A DNA stretch of 60,991 nucleotides, taken from positions 1 to 60,991 of the forward strand of contig NZ_SVFW01000022.1 in the NCBI RefSeq assembly GCF_015056685.1, in the 5' to 3' direction. Shown here one piece after another: positions 29,264 to 38,228 of the stretch (position 1 is its first letter; every line of letters starts with the position of its first letter). Under the pieces are notes generated by a model. It ran no database searches. It was not told the origin of the DNA and saw only the letters and a program-made list of their open reading frames with translations. Source of the stretch: Butyrivibrio sp. (GTDB taxonomy: Bacteria; Bacillota; Clostridia; Lachnospirales; Lachnospiraceae). A program made the position numbers and the translations under genes.

Positions 29264-30787
29264 TTATTCTTCTGAAGCTATGGGCTCTAATTCTTTATCA
29301 TTTAGTTCTTTTTCATGCAATGCCTGAATATCGTCAATTGCAGAGAGCATAGGTTTTACGTTCTGATGGAGAATGACTCTCTGAACGTAGTTATGAGTGA
29401 TCTGCATAACTGTGCCGCTTAGTGAAAGGACACCGATAAGGTTAGGTATTGCCATCATTCCGTTGAATGTATCTGAAAGATCCCAGGCAAGTGTCAGATC
29501 CATAGTTGCGCCAACTACGATGAATACTACGAAAATGATGTGGTAGAACTTTATATTTTTTCTTCCGAAAAGATATTCAAATGCTTTGCTTCCGTACTGG
29601 CTCCAGCCAAGAGTAGTAGAGAAGGCAAAGAGCAAAATTGCGATTGCGATAAAGGCGTATCCGAACTTACCAAAAACTGTTGAAAACGCTTCAGCAACAA
29701 GAGCAGTTGATACCTGACTTGAAGTTACAACGCCAGTCTCAAGGTCCACAAGACCACTTGAAAGAACTGCAAAAGCTGTGATGGAGCATACGATTATAGT
29801 ATCTGCAAATACCTCGAAAATTCCCCACATTCCCTGAACTACAGGCTCACGAACGTTTGAGCTTGAGTGAACGATTACTGATGAGCCAAGTCCGGCTTCG
29901 TTAGAGAATACTCCTCTTTTCATTCCCCACTGAACAGCCATTGCTACGCCGCTACCTACAATACCGCCGCCTACAGAGCGAAGGCCAAAGGCACTTTTGA
30001 TGATTGATGTAAATACTGCGCCAAGCTGGTCAATGTGCATGATGCAGACTATGATGGCGCCGACCATATATATGATAGCCATGAAAGGAACAAGTTTTTC
30101 TGTGACAGAGGCGATTCTCTTAAGACCGCCCACGATAACAAGGCTTGCAAGGATCATAAGTAAGATTCCGGTAACAATGCTTGGGATACCAAAGGCAGTG
30201 GTCATATTGACTGCGATTGAATTGATCTGACCCATGTTGCCGATGCCAAATGAAGCAAGGATACAGAAGATACTAAAAAGAACTGCCAGGACAGAGCCTG
30301 CAACATTGCAACCGGGCTTAGAACCCAGGCCATCACGAAGATAATACATAGCACCGCCGCACCACTCATTTCTTTCGTTTCTTCTGCGGTAGTAAATACC
30401 AAGTACATTTTCTGAGAAGTTAGTCATCATTCCGAAAAATGCCACGATCCACATCCAAAAAATAGCACCCGGGCCACCTGCTGCGATGGCAGCAGCGACA
30501 CCGGCGATATTACCTGTTCCAATTGTAGCTGCCAGTGCTGTACACAGGCTCTGGAACTGAGATATCTGAGTGTCATTCTCTTTCGTATGTGCAGTGACAT
30601 GCGAGTCTTTAAATATTCCACCGATCGTGTTCGAAACCCAATGTTTAAAGTGGGATATTTGGAAAAATTTAGTGAGACATGTCATGAGAATTCCTGTTCC
30701 TACTAAAAGAACAAGCATTGGAAGTCCCCAAACAAATCCGTTTACAGCATTATTGACGTTTTCAACAGTTGATAAAAATTTCTCCAT
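29264..30787 (-). CDS. AGCS-family alanine/glycine:cation symporter
   Basis: This 507-residue membrane transporter shows the AGCS hallmarks: ALAATIGTGNIAGVAAAIAAGGPG, FGMMTNFSENVLGIYYR and VFSNEAGLGSS, with about eleven hydrophobic segments. It would import alanine or glycine with sodium. The start at 30787 has GGAGAG upstream; an ATG 12 bases earlier has no ribosome site. Confidence 0.92.
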   Translation of the reverse strand: MEKFLSTVENVNNAVNGFVWGLPMLVLLVGTGILMTCLTKFFQISHFKHWVSNTIGGIFKDSHVTAHTKENDTQISQFQSLCTALAATIGTGNIAGVAAAIAAGGPGAIFWMWIVAFFGMMTNFSENVLGIYYRRRNERNEWCGGAMYYLRDGLGSKPGCNVAGSVLAVLFSIFCILASFGIGNMGQINSIAVNMTTAFGIPSIVTGILLMILASLVIVGGLKRIASVTEKLVPFMAIIYMVGAIIVCIMHIDQLGAVFTSIIKSAFGLRSVGGGIVGSGVAMAVQWGMKRGVFSNEAGLGSSVIVHSSSNVREPVVQGMWGIFEVFADTIIVCSITAFAVLSSGLVDLETGVVTSSQVSTALVAEAFSTVFGKFGYAFIAIAILLFAFSTTLGWSQYGSKAFEYLFGRKNIKFYHIIFVVFIVVGATMDLTLAWDLSDTFNGMMAIPNLIGVLSLSGTVMQITHNYVQRVILHQNVKPMLSAIDDIQALHEKELNDKELEPIASEE

Positions 30788-30968
30788 ACGGCTCTCCATC
30801 TTATTAGAAAAGTTTTTTTTACTTTATCACATTAAAATCAGAAAGGGAAGCAAAATGTATAATTGTATACAAAAATATCTCATCATTACATGCTACCGAT
30901 AAAAAGAAAACGTGTTTATAATAAATGTAGCTAATATGCATATTACTAGAAGTGGGGGATTATGGACA

Positions 30969-32765
30969 ATGGAGGAAGGCATCTTTAGGGGAAGAAAGAT
31001 ACAGTTTTCGCAGGACTATCTAAATCTGAAGCAGAGTAAGCAGATTCAGGCGCTTGCGTGCATCGGGATCATGATCCATCATGTCACGCAGCAGATAACT
31101 TCGTATGGAAATAATCCTAAAGGACCGATCACTGTATTTAGTTACATAGGATTTATGTTTACAGCACTGTTCTTTTTCTTTTCCGGATATGGGCTTTTGT
31201 ACAGCTATCGCTGGAAAAAGGATTATTTTGATGGTTTCCTTAAGAAAAGGCTGCCTTCAGTGCTGATACCTTTTTGGATCACCAATATCCTCATTATCAT
31301 AGTACAAAAGTTTTTGGGGACAGATAATAGTGACTTTTTGTCGACCGTAAAAGACATAGTGGGTGTGACGCTTGTAAACAGCAACGGCTGGTTTGTAATA
31401 GAGATTGTCATACTTTATCTGCTGTTTTATGTGATCTTTTCAGTCCTTAAGAACAAAGACCTGGCAGCAGCTCTTTTGTGCATCACGACTGTGCTTCTTA
31501 TGGTATACAGCCTATTTCAGGGCCATGACCCCTACACCAATAAGGTCCACTGGTTCAGAGGAGAGTGGTGGTACAATTCGACAATCTGTTTTTGCTACGG
31601 AGTTTTGTATGCAAATTATAAAGAAAAGATAGAAAGATCATTCAGGTCTTTTTATTACATATGGACTTTAATTGCAGGCCTTTTAACGCTCCTTATGATA
31701 TGTGCAAGTATCTATACGCTAAATAACTATGGCTATTATCGTGAACTTGTACATGATGGGCTAAGGAGCGCCTCAATCACACTTTCTGTGCAATCTGTTT
31801 CGTGCATCGTCTTTACTACTTTTGTGCTTCTTCTCAATATGAGATTTCCGCTAAAAAGCAGAATACTTGAGTATCTTGGGAGCATTTTGCTTCCGCTGTT
31901 TCTGGTACATGGGTATGTGGTGAATACTCTTTCGCATGATATAAGGGTGAGTGACCTGTTAAGATATGTGATCATAATTGGCGTAAGTATAGGCCTTGCG
32001 GCTGTCATCGCGCCGATATCCGGTTTTGCTGTTAAGCTCGTAAAAGAGCTTTTGAATAATTCTTTTGGAACAAATTTAAAAAAGGTAGCGATCATTTTAG
32101 CTCTTATGTGCGGCTTGGCAGTAATAGCAATCCCCGTAATCCATTCAGTTGTTATTTCAAAAGAATTCAGTGAAGAATGCGCTGTTTTTAAGGATGCGCA
32201 GGTGGGCGACGTAGTAAAGTTTGGGCATTATAATACCAGGATTAACAATCCTGGGAAAGAGAGGCTGACCTGGGAAGTTGTAAAAAGGCAGGACGACAGG
32301 CTGTGCCTTATGTGCGAGTATGGAATCGCAGGAAGCTACTACAATCAGCATCATCAGGAGATAACATGGGAAGACTCAGATATTAGAAAGCTTATAAATT
32401 CAAAAGAGTTCACGGGGAGCTTTAGTGGTAAGGAAGCGGATATCATCCTTCAAAATGATGGGGATATGCTGACTTTGTTAACTCCGGAGGAAGCAGAAGA
32501 TTTTTTTGAAAATGATGAGGCAAGGCAAATTGCAATAACAGATGTTGCGGCCAGAAATGGAGTGAACATCAACACTCCCAGCAAGGTCAACAACTGGGAT
32601 ATGAAGGGATACAGATCCTCCTGGTGGTGGCTTAGAGGTGAAAATACAACGCCATGTATAACTGCGCCTATCGTAACGGTTGACGGAACAATCGTTATGG
32701 ATGAAAAAGTAGTAAATAAGCCAGGTGGAGCAATAAGACCTGTTGTTTGGATTTTATTGCGTTAA
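30969..32765 (+). CDS. Acyltransferase 3 membrane domain fused to DUF6273-like domain
   Basis: In this 598-residue protein, residues about 20-370 form an acyltransferase-3 type membrane domain with about ten helices (IQALACIGIMIHHVTQ, LFFFFSGYGLLYSYRW, LFLVHGYV), an O-acetyltransferase fold of cell-surface polymers. After a last helix near 395, the C-terminal 185 residues are an extracellular DUF6273-type domain (VGDVVKFGHYNT, LTWEVVKRQDDRLCLM, SSWWWLRGENT, VNKPGGAIRPVVWI). The domain order suggests surface-acylation with an external binding domain. The start (ATG 30969, after GGGGG) is the best-supported option. Confidence 0.78.
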   Translation: MEEGIFRGRKIQFSQDYLNLKQSKQIQALACIGIMIHHVTQQITSYGNNPKGPITVFSYIGFMFTALFFFFSGYGLLYSYRWKKDYFDGFLKKRLPSVLIPFWITNILIIIVQKFLGTDNSDFLSTVKDIVGVTLVNSNGWFVIEIVILYLLFYVIFSVLKNKDLAAALLCITTVLLMVYSLFQGHDPYTNKVHWFRGEWWYNSTICFCYGVLYANYKEKIERSFRSFYYIWTLIAGLLTLLMICASIYTLNNYGYYRELVHDGLRSASITLSVQSVSCIVFTTFVLLLNMRFPLKSRILEYLGSILLPLFLVHGYVVNTLSHDIRVSDLLRYVIIIGVSIGLAAVIAPISGFAVKLVKELLNNSFGTNLKKVAIILALMCGLAVIAIPVIHSVVISKEFSEECAVFKDAQVGDVVKFGHYNTRINNPGKERLTWEVVKRQDDRLCLMCEYGIAGSYYNQHHQEITWEDSDIRKLINSKEFTGSFSGKEADIILQNDGDMLTLLTPEEAEDFFENDEARQIAITDVAARNGVNINTPSKVNNWDMKGYRSSWWWLRGENTTPCITAPIVTVDGTIVMDEKVVNKPGGAIRPVVWILLR

Positions 32766-32850
32766 ACCGGTGGCGTATTTTGAGGCGTTAGTGTATAATC
32801 TTTTTTATGCTTTTTTTTAAAGAAGTTATTGTAGATAGGAGAGTAGTATT

Positions 32851-34218
32851 TTGAAACAGGAACACAGAGGATCTTTTTCCGGAAAAATAGGTTTTGTATT
32901 GTCTGCGGCAGGCGCGTCAGTAGGCTTGGGAAATATTTGGAGATTCCCTTATCTTTGCGCTAAGTATGGCGGAGGAATCTTCCTTATTGTGTATATTCTT
33001 TTGGCGCTTACATTTGGATATACCATGATAATTGCTGAGACAGCTATTGGAAGATATACCAAGAAAAGTCCGGTTGGAGCATTTAACAGTATCAGTAACA
33101 ATAAATGGATGGGACTTGGCGGATGGATCAATGCCATTATCCCAATCCTGATCGTTCCCTACTATTCAGTAATTGGCGGTTGGGTATGCAAATATCTTTA
33201 TGAATACATCACAAATGATGTTAACGTGATAGCGGGTGATACCTTTTTTACCGATTTTATAACTGATGGTATTGCGTCAGAGATTTGGTTTATAGTTTTC
33301 GCAGCTCTTGTCATGATAGTAATATTCATGGGAGTTGAGGGCGGAATAGAGCGTGTATCCAAAATGGTGATGCCTGTTCTTGTGGTACTTGCAGTTATTA
33401 TCTGTGTTTACTCAGTAACAAGGCCGGGTGCTTTGGAGGGTGTAAAGTATCTCTTTGTCCCTAATTTCCAGCAATTTTCCATTATGACTATAGTTACAGC
33501 TATGGGTCAGATGTTTTATTCCTTATCAATAGCGATGGGAATCCTTATTACTTTCGGTTCATATGTAAAAAAGGAAGTCAGCATTGAAACTTCAACTAAG
33601 CAGGTTGAGTTCTTTGACACCATAATAGCTATTCTTGCCAGCCTTATGATCATTCCTGCAGTATTCTCTTTTTATCACGGAGATGAGAGCATGCTCAAGG
33701 CAGGACCATCACTTATGTTCATAACTATGCCACAAATCTTTGCGAGCATGGGTCTTGGTAAGATCATCGGAATCCTTTTCTTTGCACTTGTCCTGTTTGC
33801 GGCAGTTACAAGTGCCATTGCACTTACAGAAAGCGCAGTTTCCACATTTGCCGATGAGTTTAAGTGGAGCAGAAAAAAGGGAAGCATAATAATGATTGTC
33901 ATCATGCTTTTACTTGGAAGCCTTTCATCCCTTGGAAATGGGCCTCTTAGCTCTGTGACAATAATTGGAATGCAGTTCCTTGATTTCTTTGATTTCCTTA
34001 CAAACTCAGTTATGATGCCTATTGCAGCCTTTGCTACATGCGTTCTTATAACCAGGTTCATGGGAATTGAGAAGCTCGAAGCGGAAGTTGAGCAGGATGG
34101 ACATCCATTCAAAAGAAAAGGAATCTTCTCTTTTATGATCAGATTCCTTTGCCCTGTATTTGTAGTTATTATTCTGGTAAGTGCGATACTTAATGTTTTT
34201 GGTATTATCAGTATGTGA
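32851..34218 (+). CDS. Neurotransmitter:sodium symporter (NSS) family transporter
   Basis: This 455-residue sodium-coupled amino-acid transporter shows the family motif SAAGASVGLGNIWRFPYLCAK in helix 1 and LTFGYTMIIAETAIGRYT in helix 2, with eleven to twelve helices in all. The start is TTG at 32851 with AGGAG 9 bases upstream; no ATG lies closer to the conserved region. A shared terminator separates it from the convergent glycosyltransferase gene. Confidence 0.92.
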   Translation: MKQEHRGSFSGKIGFVLSAAGASVGLGNIWRFPYLCAKYGGGIFLIVYILLALTFGYTMIIAETAIGRYTKKSPVGAFNSISNNKWMGLGGWINAIIPILIVPYYSVIGGWVCKYLYEYITNDVNVIAGDTFFTDFITDGIASEIWFIVFAALVMIVIFMGVEGGIERVSKMVMPVLVVLAVIICVYSVTRPGALEGVKYLFVPNFQQFSIMTIVTAMGQMFYSLSIAMGILITFGSYVKKEVSIETSTKQVEFFDTIIAILASLMIIPAVFSFYHGDESMLKAGPSLMFITMPQIFASMGLGKIIGILFFALVLFAAVTSAIALTESAVSTFADEFKWSRKKGSIIMIVIMLLLGSLSSLGNGPLSSVTIIGMQFLDFFDFLTNSVMMPIAAFATCVLITRFMGIEKLEAEVEQDGHPFKRKGIFSFMIRFLCPVFVVIILVSAILNVFGIISM

Positions 34219-34229
34219 TAAAAAGAAAA

Positions 34230-34266
34230 TGCGGCATAGATTGATGATCTGTGCCGCAATTTTTAT
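34230..34266. terminator. Terminator between convergent genes
   Basis: TGCGGCA/TGCCGCA with extended AGAT-type pairing inside the loop is followed by ATTTTTAT on the plus strand and preceded by A-rich sequence, so it can act for both the NSS gene and the glycosyltransferase gene. Confidence 0.75.
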
Positions 34267-34277
34267 ATACCAAATTA

Positions 34278-35300
34278 TCAGTTTGTCTTTTTGTCATACA
34301 TGTTGATGATAAGCTTGCAGATGCCAACAGTGACGGCATTTGGATGTCTCATACATGTATAGAGCAGTTTGTTTGACTTTGAGGTGATATCTATTTTTGT
34401 AGATGTCACTTTTTCTTTTATATCAGGTCGTAAAAAGAGATTCTTTACTCTTTTAAGTGTATCTTTTTCAGGACAGCGCAATTCGTTTTTTAGAATAACA
34501 AACAGCATTATAATAAACTCTCTGTCCATCTGTTTGTCGTAGCCTTTGATATTTTTATCCGCAAAAATATCCCTAAAGGTTTTATCGGTAAGCTCCAGGT
34601 TCTGAAGGAGCTTTGAGTTGTAGGAATGAGCAATGGAGCTGCCTACAAGTCTGTAGTGATAATTGTAAGCGTCCTTTAGGATAACAAGTCTTTTGCAGTC
34701 CAAAAGGCAAGGAAGAGTAATGTTTACGTCTTCACTCATTGTAATGTCGTGATTGCAGTACTTGAGGTTATCAAGCAAAAGCTTTCTGGAAATGAGCTTC
34801 ATGCATCTGGACATAGTAACGGGGCGGACTTCATCCCCAAGGATATGTGAGTGGAGAGCCTCAAGCTCTTTTCCCATGTAAACGCCGGGGGCAAGAGACT
34901 GTGTCTCTTTTCTGCGCTCGCCGGCCTTTTCAACTATGTAGTTGCTTGCGATGATCTCTGAATCGGCAAAAGCAGGGGCTACGTGAGCCACAAGCTCTTT
35001 TGCCAGATCAAATTCAACCCAGTCATCACTGTCCACAAAAGTGAGATAGTCCGATGTGGCAGCTTTGGCCCCTGCTATCCATGCGGACATGAGTCCACCG
35101 TTCTCTTTGTGGATGACTCTGATGCGCTTGTCAAAAGAAGCATAGTCATCGCACATCTGAGGGCTTATGCCGTCAGTTGAACCATCATCAATAAGAATGA
35201 TCTCAAGGTCTTCATAGGTCTGGCCCATAACTGAGGTCATGCAATCATCAAGATATTTAGAGGTGTTATACACCGGAATAATAAAACTTATCTTAGCCAT
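34278..35300 (-). CDS. Glycosyltransferase family 2
   Basis: This 340-residue GT-A enzyme has the N-terminal nucleotide-sugar fold (ISFIIPVYNTSKYLDDCMTS, IILIDDGSTDGISPQMCDDY) and the metal-binding LTFVDSDDWVE at about 87-97. The C-terminal third is helical and variable. It resembles cell-wall or capsule glycosyltransferases that add one sugar; donor and acceptor are unknown. It is a single gene, convergent with the NSS transporter. Confidence 0.88.
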   Translation of the reverse strand: MAKISFIIPVYNTSKYLDDCMTSVMGQTYEDLEIILIDDGSTDGISPQMCDDYASFDKRIRVIHKENGGLMSAWIAGAKAATSDYLTFVDSDDWVEFDLAKELVAHVAPAFADSEIIASNYIVEKAGERRKETQSLAPGVYMGKELEALHSHILGDEVRPVTMSRCMKLISRKLLLDNLKYCNHDITMSEDVNITLPCLLDCKRLVILKDAYNYHYRLVGSSIAHSYNSKLLQNLELTDKTFRDIFADKNIKGYDKQMDREFIIMLFVILKNELRCPEKDTLKRVKNLFLRPDIKEKVTSTKIDITSKSNKLLYTCMRHPNAVTVGICKLIINMYDKKTN

Positions 35301-35444
35301 TTATCTTTAAACTCCAATAAAATTCTTTTCTTATATTAACACAGGGCTTGTCTTTTAACCACAAATCAATTCAGATATGATAGCATACTTCGGCATTTTA
35401 AGGTAAAATATTCATATAAAAATCTCTCTTTGGAGGTATTGAGT

Positions 35445-35951
35445 ATGGGCAAGGTATTTCATGTTGATAAGCAGATTGCAAACAAAAATGTTGAGGATTC
35501 CATCACTGAATGGACTAAGGTGGTTAAGTACGATGATATCAATGCCGAGGACAGACTCTTTGGCGGAAAACTTATGAGTTGGATCGATGAGGTTGCAGGA
35601 ACTGTGGCTGTCAGACATTCAGGAAACCCAATAGCTACTGCAGCAATCGATAATATGCAGTTCAAGCAGGGGGCAGTTCTGGGTGATGTTCTTGTAATGA
35701 TAGGCAAGATCACATATGTTGGCAAAACTTCAATGGAAGTAAGGGTAGATACCTATGTTGAGGATGTTAAGACGGGAATGCGCCATGTGCTCAACAGAGC
35801 ATATCTTACTGAGGTGTGCATCGATGACGACGGAACACCATGCCTTGTTCCTTACGGACTTAATATAAAGACTGAAAATGAAAAGGCTGAGTGGGAGGGT
35901 GCCATCAAGAGGCGCGAATTCCGCAAACAGCGCAGAATGGAAGGCTTCTAA
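35445..35951 (+). CDS. Acyl-CoA thioesterase (hotdog fold, YciA-like)
   Basis: This 168-residue hotdog-fold thioesterase has the signature GGKLMSWIDEVAGTVAVRHS followed by TAAIDNMQFKQGAVLGDVL. Members cleave short- to medium-chain acyl-CoAs. The start at 35445 follows GGAGG. It lies before ptb-buk with a hairpin between them, so it is probably transcribed separately, though a link with butyryl-CoA handling is plausible. Confidence 0.88.
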   Translation: MGKVFHVDKQIANKNVEDSITEWTKVVKYDDINAEDRLFGGKLMSWIDEVAGTVAVRHSGNPIATAAIDNMQFKQGAVLGDVLVMIGKITYVGKTSMEVRVDTYVEDVKTGMRHVLNRAYLTEVCIDDDGTPCLVPYGLNIKTENEKAEWEGAIKRREFRKQRRMEGF

Positions 35952-35996
35952 ATTCTAATAAAAAATTTATAAAGACGTTGAAATTAACAATAGGGA

Positions 35997-36045
35997 GTGT
36001 TAAACTTTTGTCATATGGTGAAGTTTAACACTTTCTTTACTTTAT
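35997..36045 (+). terminator. Inverted repeat between thioesterase gene and ptb
   Basis: Perfect 11-bp arms GTGTTAAACTT and AAGTTTAACAC flank a 13-base loop and are followed by TTTCTTTACTTTAT. It can serve as terminator of the thioesterase gene or as an attenuator/operator of ptb-buk; the T-tract is interrupted, so both remain possible. Confidence 0.6.
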
Positions 36046-36067
36046 AGACAAATGGAGGTTTATTAAA

Positions 36068-36994
36068 ATGAGTAAGAGCTTTGACGACATTCTTGCTAAA
36101 CTTAAGACAGCAAGCACCAAGAAAATGTCTGTTGCAGTTGCGCAGGACACACACGTTCTTGAGGCTGTCAAGATTGCAAAAGAGAGAGGAATCGTAGATT
36201 CTATCCTTGTTGGTGATAAGGAGCTGATCGAGGAGAAGGCAAAAGAGGTTGGAATGAACCTCTCAGACTACGAAATCATTGATGTTAAGGATACTATTGA
36301 AGCAGCTCGCACAGCAGTTTCGCTCGTATCATCAGGCAAGGCAGATATATACATGAAGGGTGCTCTTGAGTCAAAAGACTTCCTTAAGAGCGTTCTTGAT
36401 AAGGAGGTTGGTCTTCGTACAGGTCGTCCTCTTTCACATGTTTGCGTATTCGAGATTCCGGGCATTGATCGTCTTTTATTCCTTACAGACGTTGCTTTCA
36501 TGCCATATCCAACACTTGAAGATAAGAAAGTTATTATTGAATATACAGTAGATGTTGCAAGAGCTTGCGGCGTTGAGTGCCCTAAGGTTGCTCCACTTGC
36601 AGCAGTTGAAGTTGTTAACCCTAAGATGCCTGTTACTGTTGAGGCAGCAGAGCTCACAAGACTTAATGAAGAGGGCGAGATCAAGAACTGTATCGTTGAC
36701 GGACCTCTTTCAATGGATCTTGCTATTGATCCGGAGGCAGCCAAGCATAAGGCAGGAGCCCTTGACAGAAAGATTGTTGGCGATGCCGATATTCTTCTTT
36801 TCCCTGACATTCATGCCGGTAACCTTACATACAAGACTATCGTAAGACTTGCAACAGTTAAGAACGGTAACATTCTCACAGGTACTAAGGCTCCCGTAAT
36901 CCTTACATCCAGATCTGATTCTGTTGAAGTAAAGGTTAATTCAATTGCACTTGCAGCAGTAGTAGCTGAAGACAAAAAGAAAGGAATCTTATAA
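36068..36994 (+). CDS. ptb: Phosphate butyryltransferase
   Basis: This 308-residue enzyme converts butyryl-CoA and phosphate to butyryl-phosphate and CoA. The phosphotransacetylase-type fold is clear (DIYMKGALESKDFLKSVL, SHVCVFEIPGIDRLLFLTDV, DADILLFPDIHAGNLTYKT). TGGAGG precedes the ATG. It lies 2 bases before butyrate kinase in an operon, giving the ATP-forming last steps of butyrate fermentation, a key hint to the kind of organism. Confidence 0.95.
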   Translation: MSKSFDDILAKLKTASTKKMSVAVAQDTHVLEAVKIAKERGIVDSILVGDKELIEEKAKEVGMNLSDYEIIDVKDTIEAARTAVSLVSSGKADIYMKGALESKDFLKSVLDKEVGLRTGRPLSHVCVFEIPGIDRLLFLTDVAFMPYPTLEDKKVIIEYTVDVARACGVECPKVAPLAAVEVVNPKMPVTVEAAELTRLNEEGEIKNCIVDGPLSMDLAIDPEAAKHKAGALDRKIVGDADILLFPDIHAGNLTYKTIVRLATVKNGNILTGTKAPVILTSRSDSVEVKVNSIALAAVVAEDKKKGIL

Positions 36995-36996
36995 TT

Positions 36997-38061
36997 ATGA
37001 TAAAAAGCTTAATTATTAATCCGGGTTCTACTTCTACAAAGGTTGGTATTTTTGAAGATGAGACTCTTGTAAAAGAGGAAACATTAAGACACAGCACTGA
37101 GGAGATCAATCAGTTCGCAAGCATAATCGATCAGAAGGATTTCCGTAAGAACATCATTCTCGATTTCCTCAAAAAAGAGAGTATTGATATTAAGTCTTTT
37201 AACGTAATAGTTGGAAGAGGCGGTCTCTTAAGACCTATCCCTGGTGGTACATATGAGTGCACAGATGCTCTTTTAGAGGATCTTAAAAAGGGCGTTCAGG
37301 GCCAGCATGCTTCTAACCTTGGAGGTATCCTTGCAAGAGAGATCGGTGATGAGATCGGTGTTCCTTCTTACATCGTTGACCCTGTTGTAGTTGATGAGAT
37401 GGAGCCTGTAGCACGTATCTCAGGTGTTCCTGAAATCGAGCGTGTATCTATCGATCATCCTCTTAACCAGAAGGCTGTTGCCAGAAGATATGCAAAAGAG
37501 ATCGGCCAAAAATATGACGAGATCAGCGTAATTGTTGTACACATGGGTGGTGGTACATCAACAGGTGTTCACAAGAACGGCAAGATGGTAGATGTTTACG
37601 CAGCACTTAATGGTGACGGCGCATTTTCACCTGAGAGAGCAAACGGCATTCCTGCAAAGGCTCTTGTAGATATGTGCTTCTCAGGTAAGTACACATACGA
37701 TGAGATGAAAAAGAAGATCGTCGGAGGCGGCGGACTCAATGCATATCTTGGAACTAACGATATGAGAGAAGTTAACAAGATGTGTGAAGAGGGCAACGAG
37801 AAGGCAATTCTTGTCCGCGATGCATTTATTTACCAAATCTGCAAGAACATCGGTGCTTGCGCAACAGTATTAAAGGGTAAAGTTGATCAGATCATTCTTA
37901 CAGGTGGTATTGCTTATGGTCAGGTGATCACAGATGCCATCAAAGAGAGAGTTGACTGGATCTGCCCTGTAACTGTATATCCTGGTGAGGACGAGCTTCT
38001 TGCTCTTGCACAGGGTGCTATCCGCGTCATGAACGGTGAGGAGCAGGCAAAAGAATATTGA
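36997..38061 (+). CDS. buk: Butyrate kinase
   Basis: This 354-residue acetokinase-family enzyme forms ATP and butyrate from butyryl-phosphate. Motifs: LIINPGSTSTKVGIFED at the start, VVHMGGGTSTGVHKNGKMVD, NGDGAFSPERANGIPAKALV and the adenosine motif ILTGGIAYG. The start codon comes two bases after the ptb stop codon. A strong terminator ends the operon. Confidence 0.96.
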   Translation: MIKSLIINPGSTSTKVGIFEDETLVKEETLRHSTEEINQFASIIDQKDFRKNIILDFLKKESIDIKSFNVIVGRGGLLRPIPGGTYECTDALLEDLKKGVQGQHASNLGGILAREIGDEIGVPSYIVDPVVVDEMEPVARISGVPEIERVSIDHPLNQKAVARRYAKEIGQKYDEISVIVVHMGGGTSTGVHKNGKMVDVYAALNGDGAFSPERANGIPAKALVDMCFSGKYTYDEMKKKIVGGGGLNAYLGTNDMREVNKMCEEGNEKAILVRDAFIYQICKNIGACATVLKGKVDQIILTGGIAYGQVITDAIKERVDWICPVTVYPGEDELLALAQGAIRVMNGEEQAKEY

Positions 38062-38074
38062 TGATCTTTTAATG

Positions 38075-38105
38075 GGTGTCGGTCATTTTGACCGACACCT
38101 TTTTG
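38075..38105 (+). terminator. Terminator of ptb-buk operon
   Basis: A perfect 11-bp stem GGTGTCGGTCA-ttt-TGACCGACACC is followed by TTTTT. Confidence 0.95.
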
Positions 38106-38228
38106 CTGCAATTAGATATTTACTAAGGTGACAAGCGTATTGAAAAGCTATCATTAATCTGCTACAATGTACAACGGACTTTTGCTAAAATATTGGGTTA
38201 TTATGCCCTTTTTTATGAGGAATAAAAC

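Noticed and set aside
28396..30787. YitT and AGCS genes as part of the island
   Set aside because: They lie beyond the last att copy and behind the probable native tRNA terminator, and both are common chromosomal genes.
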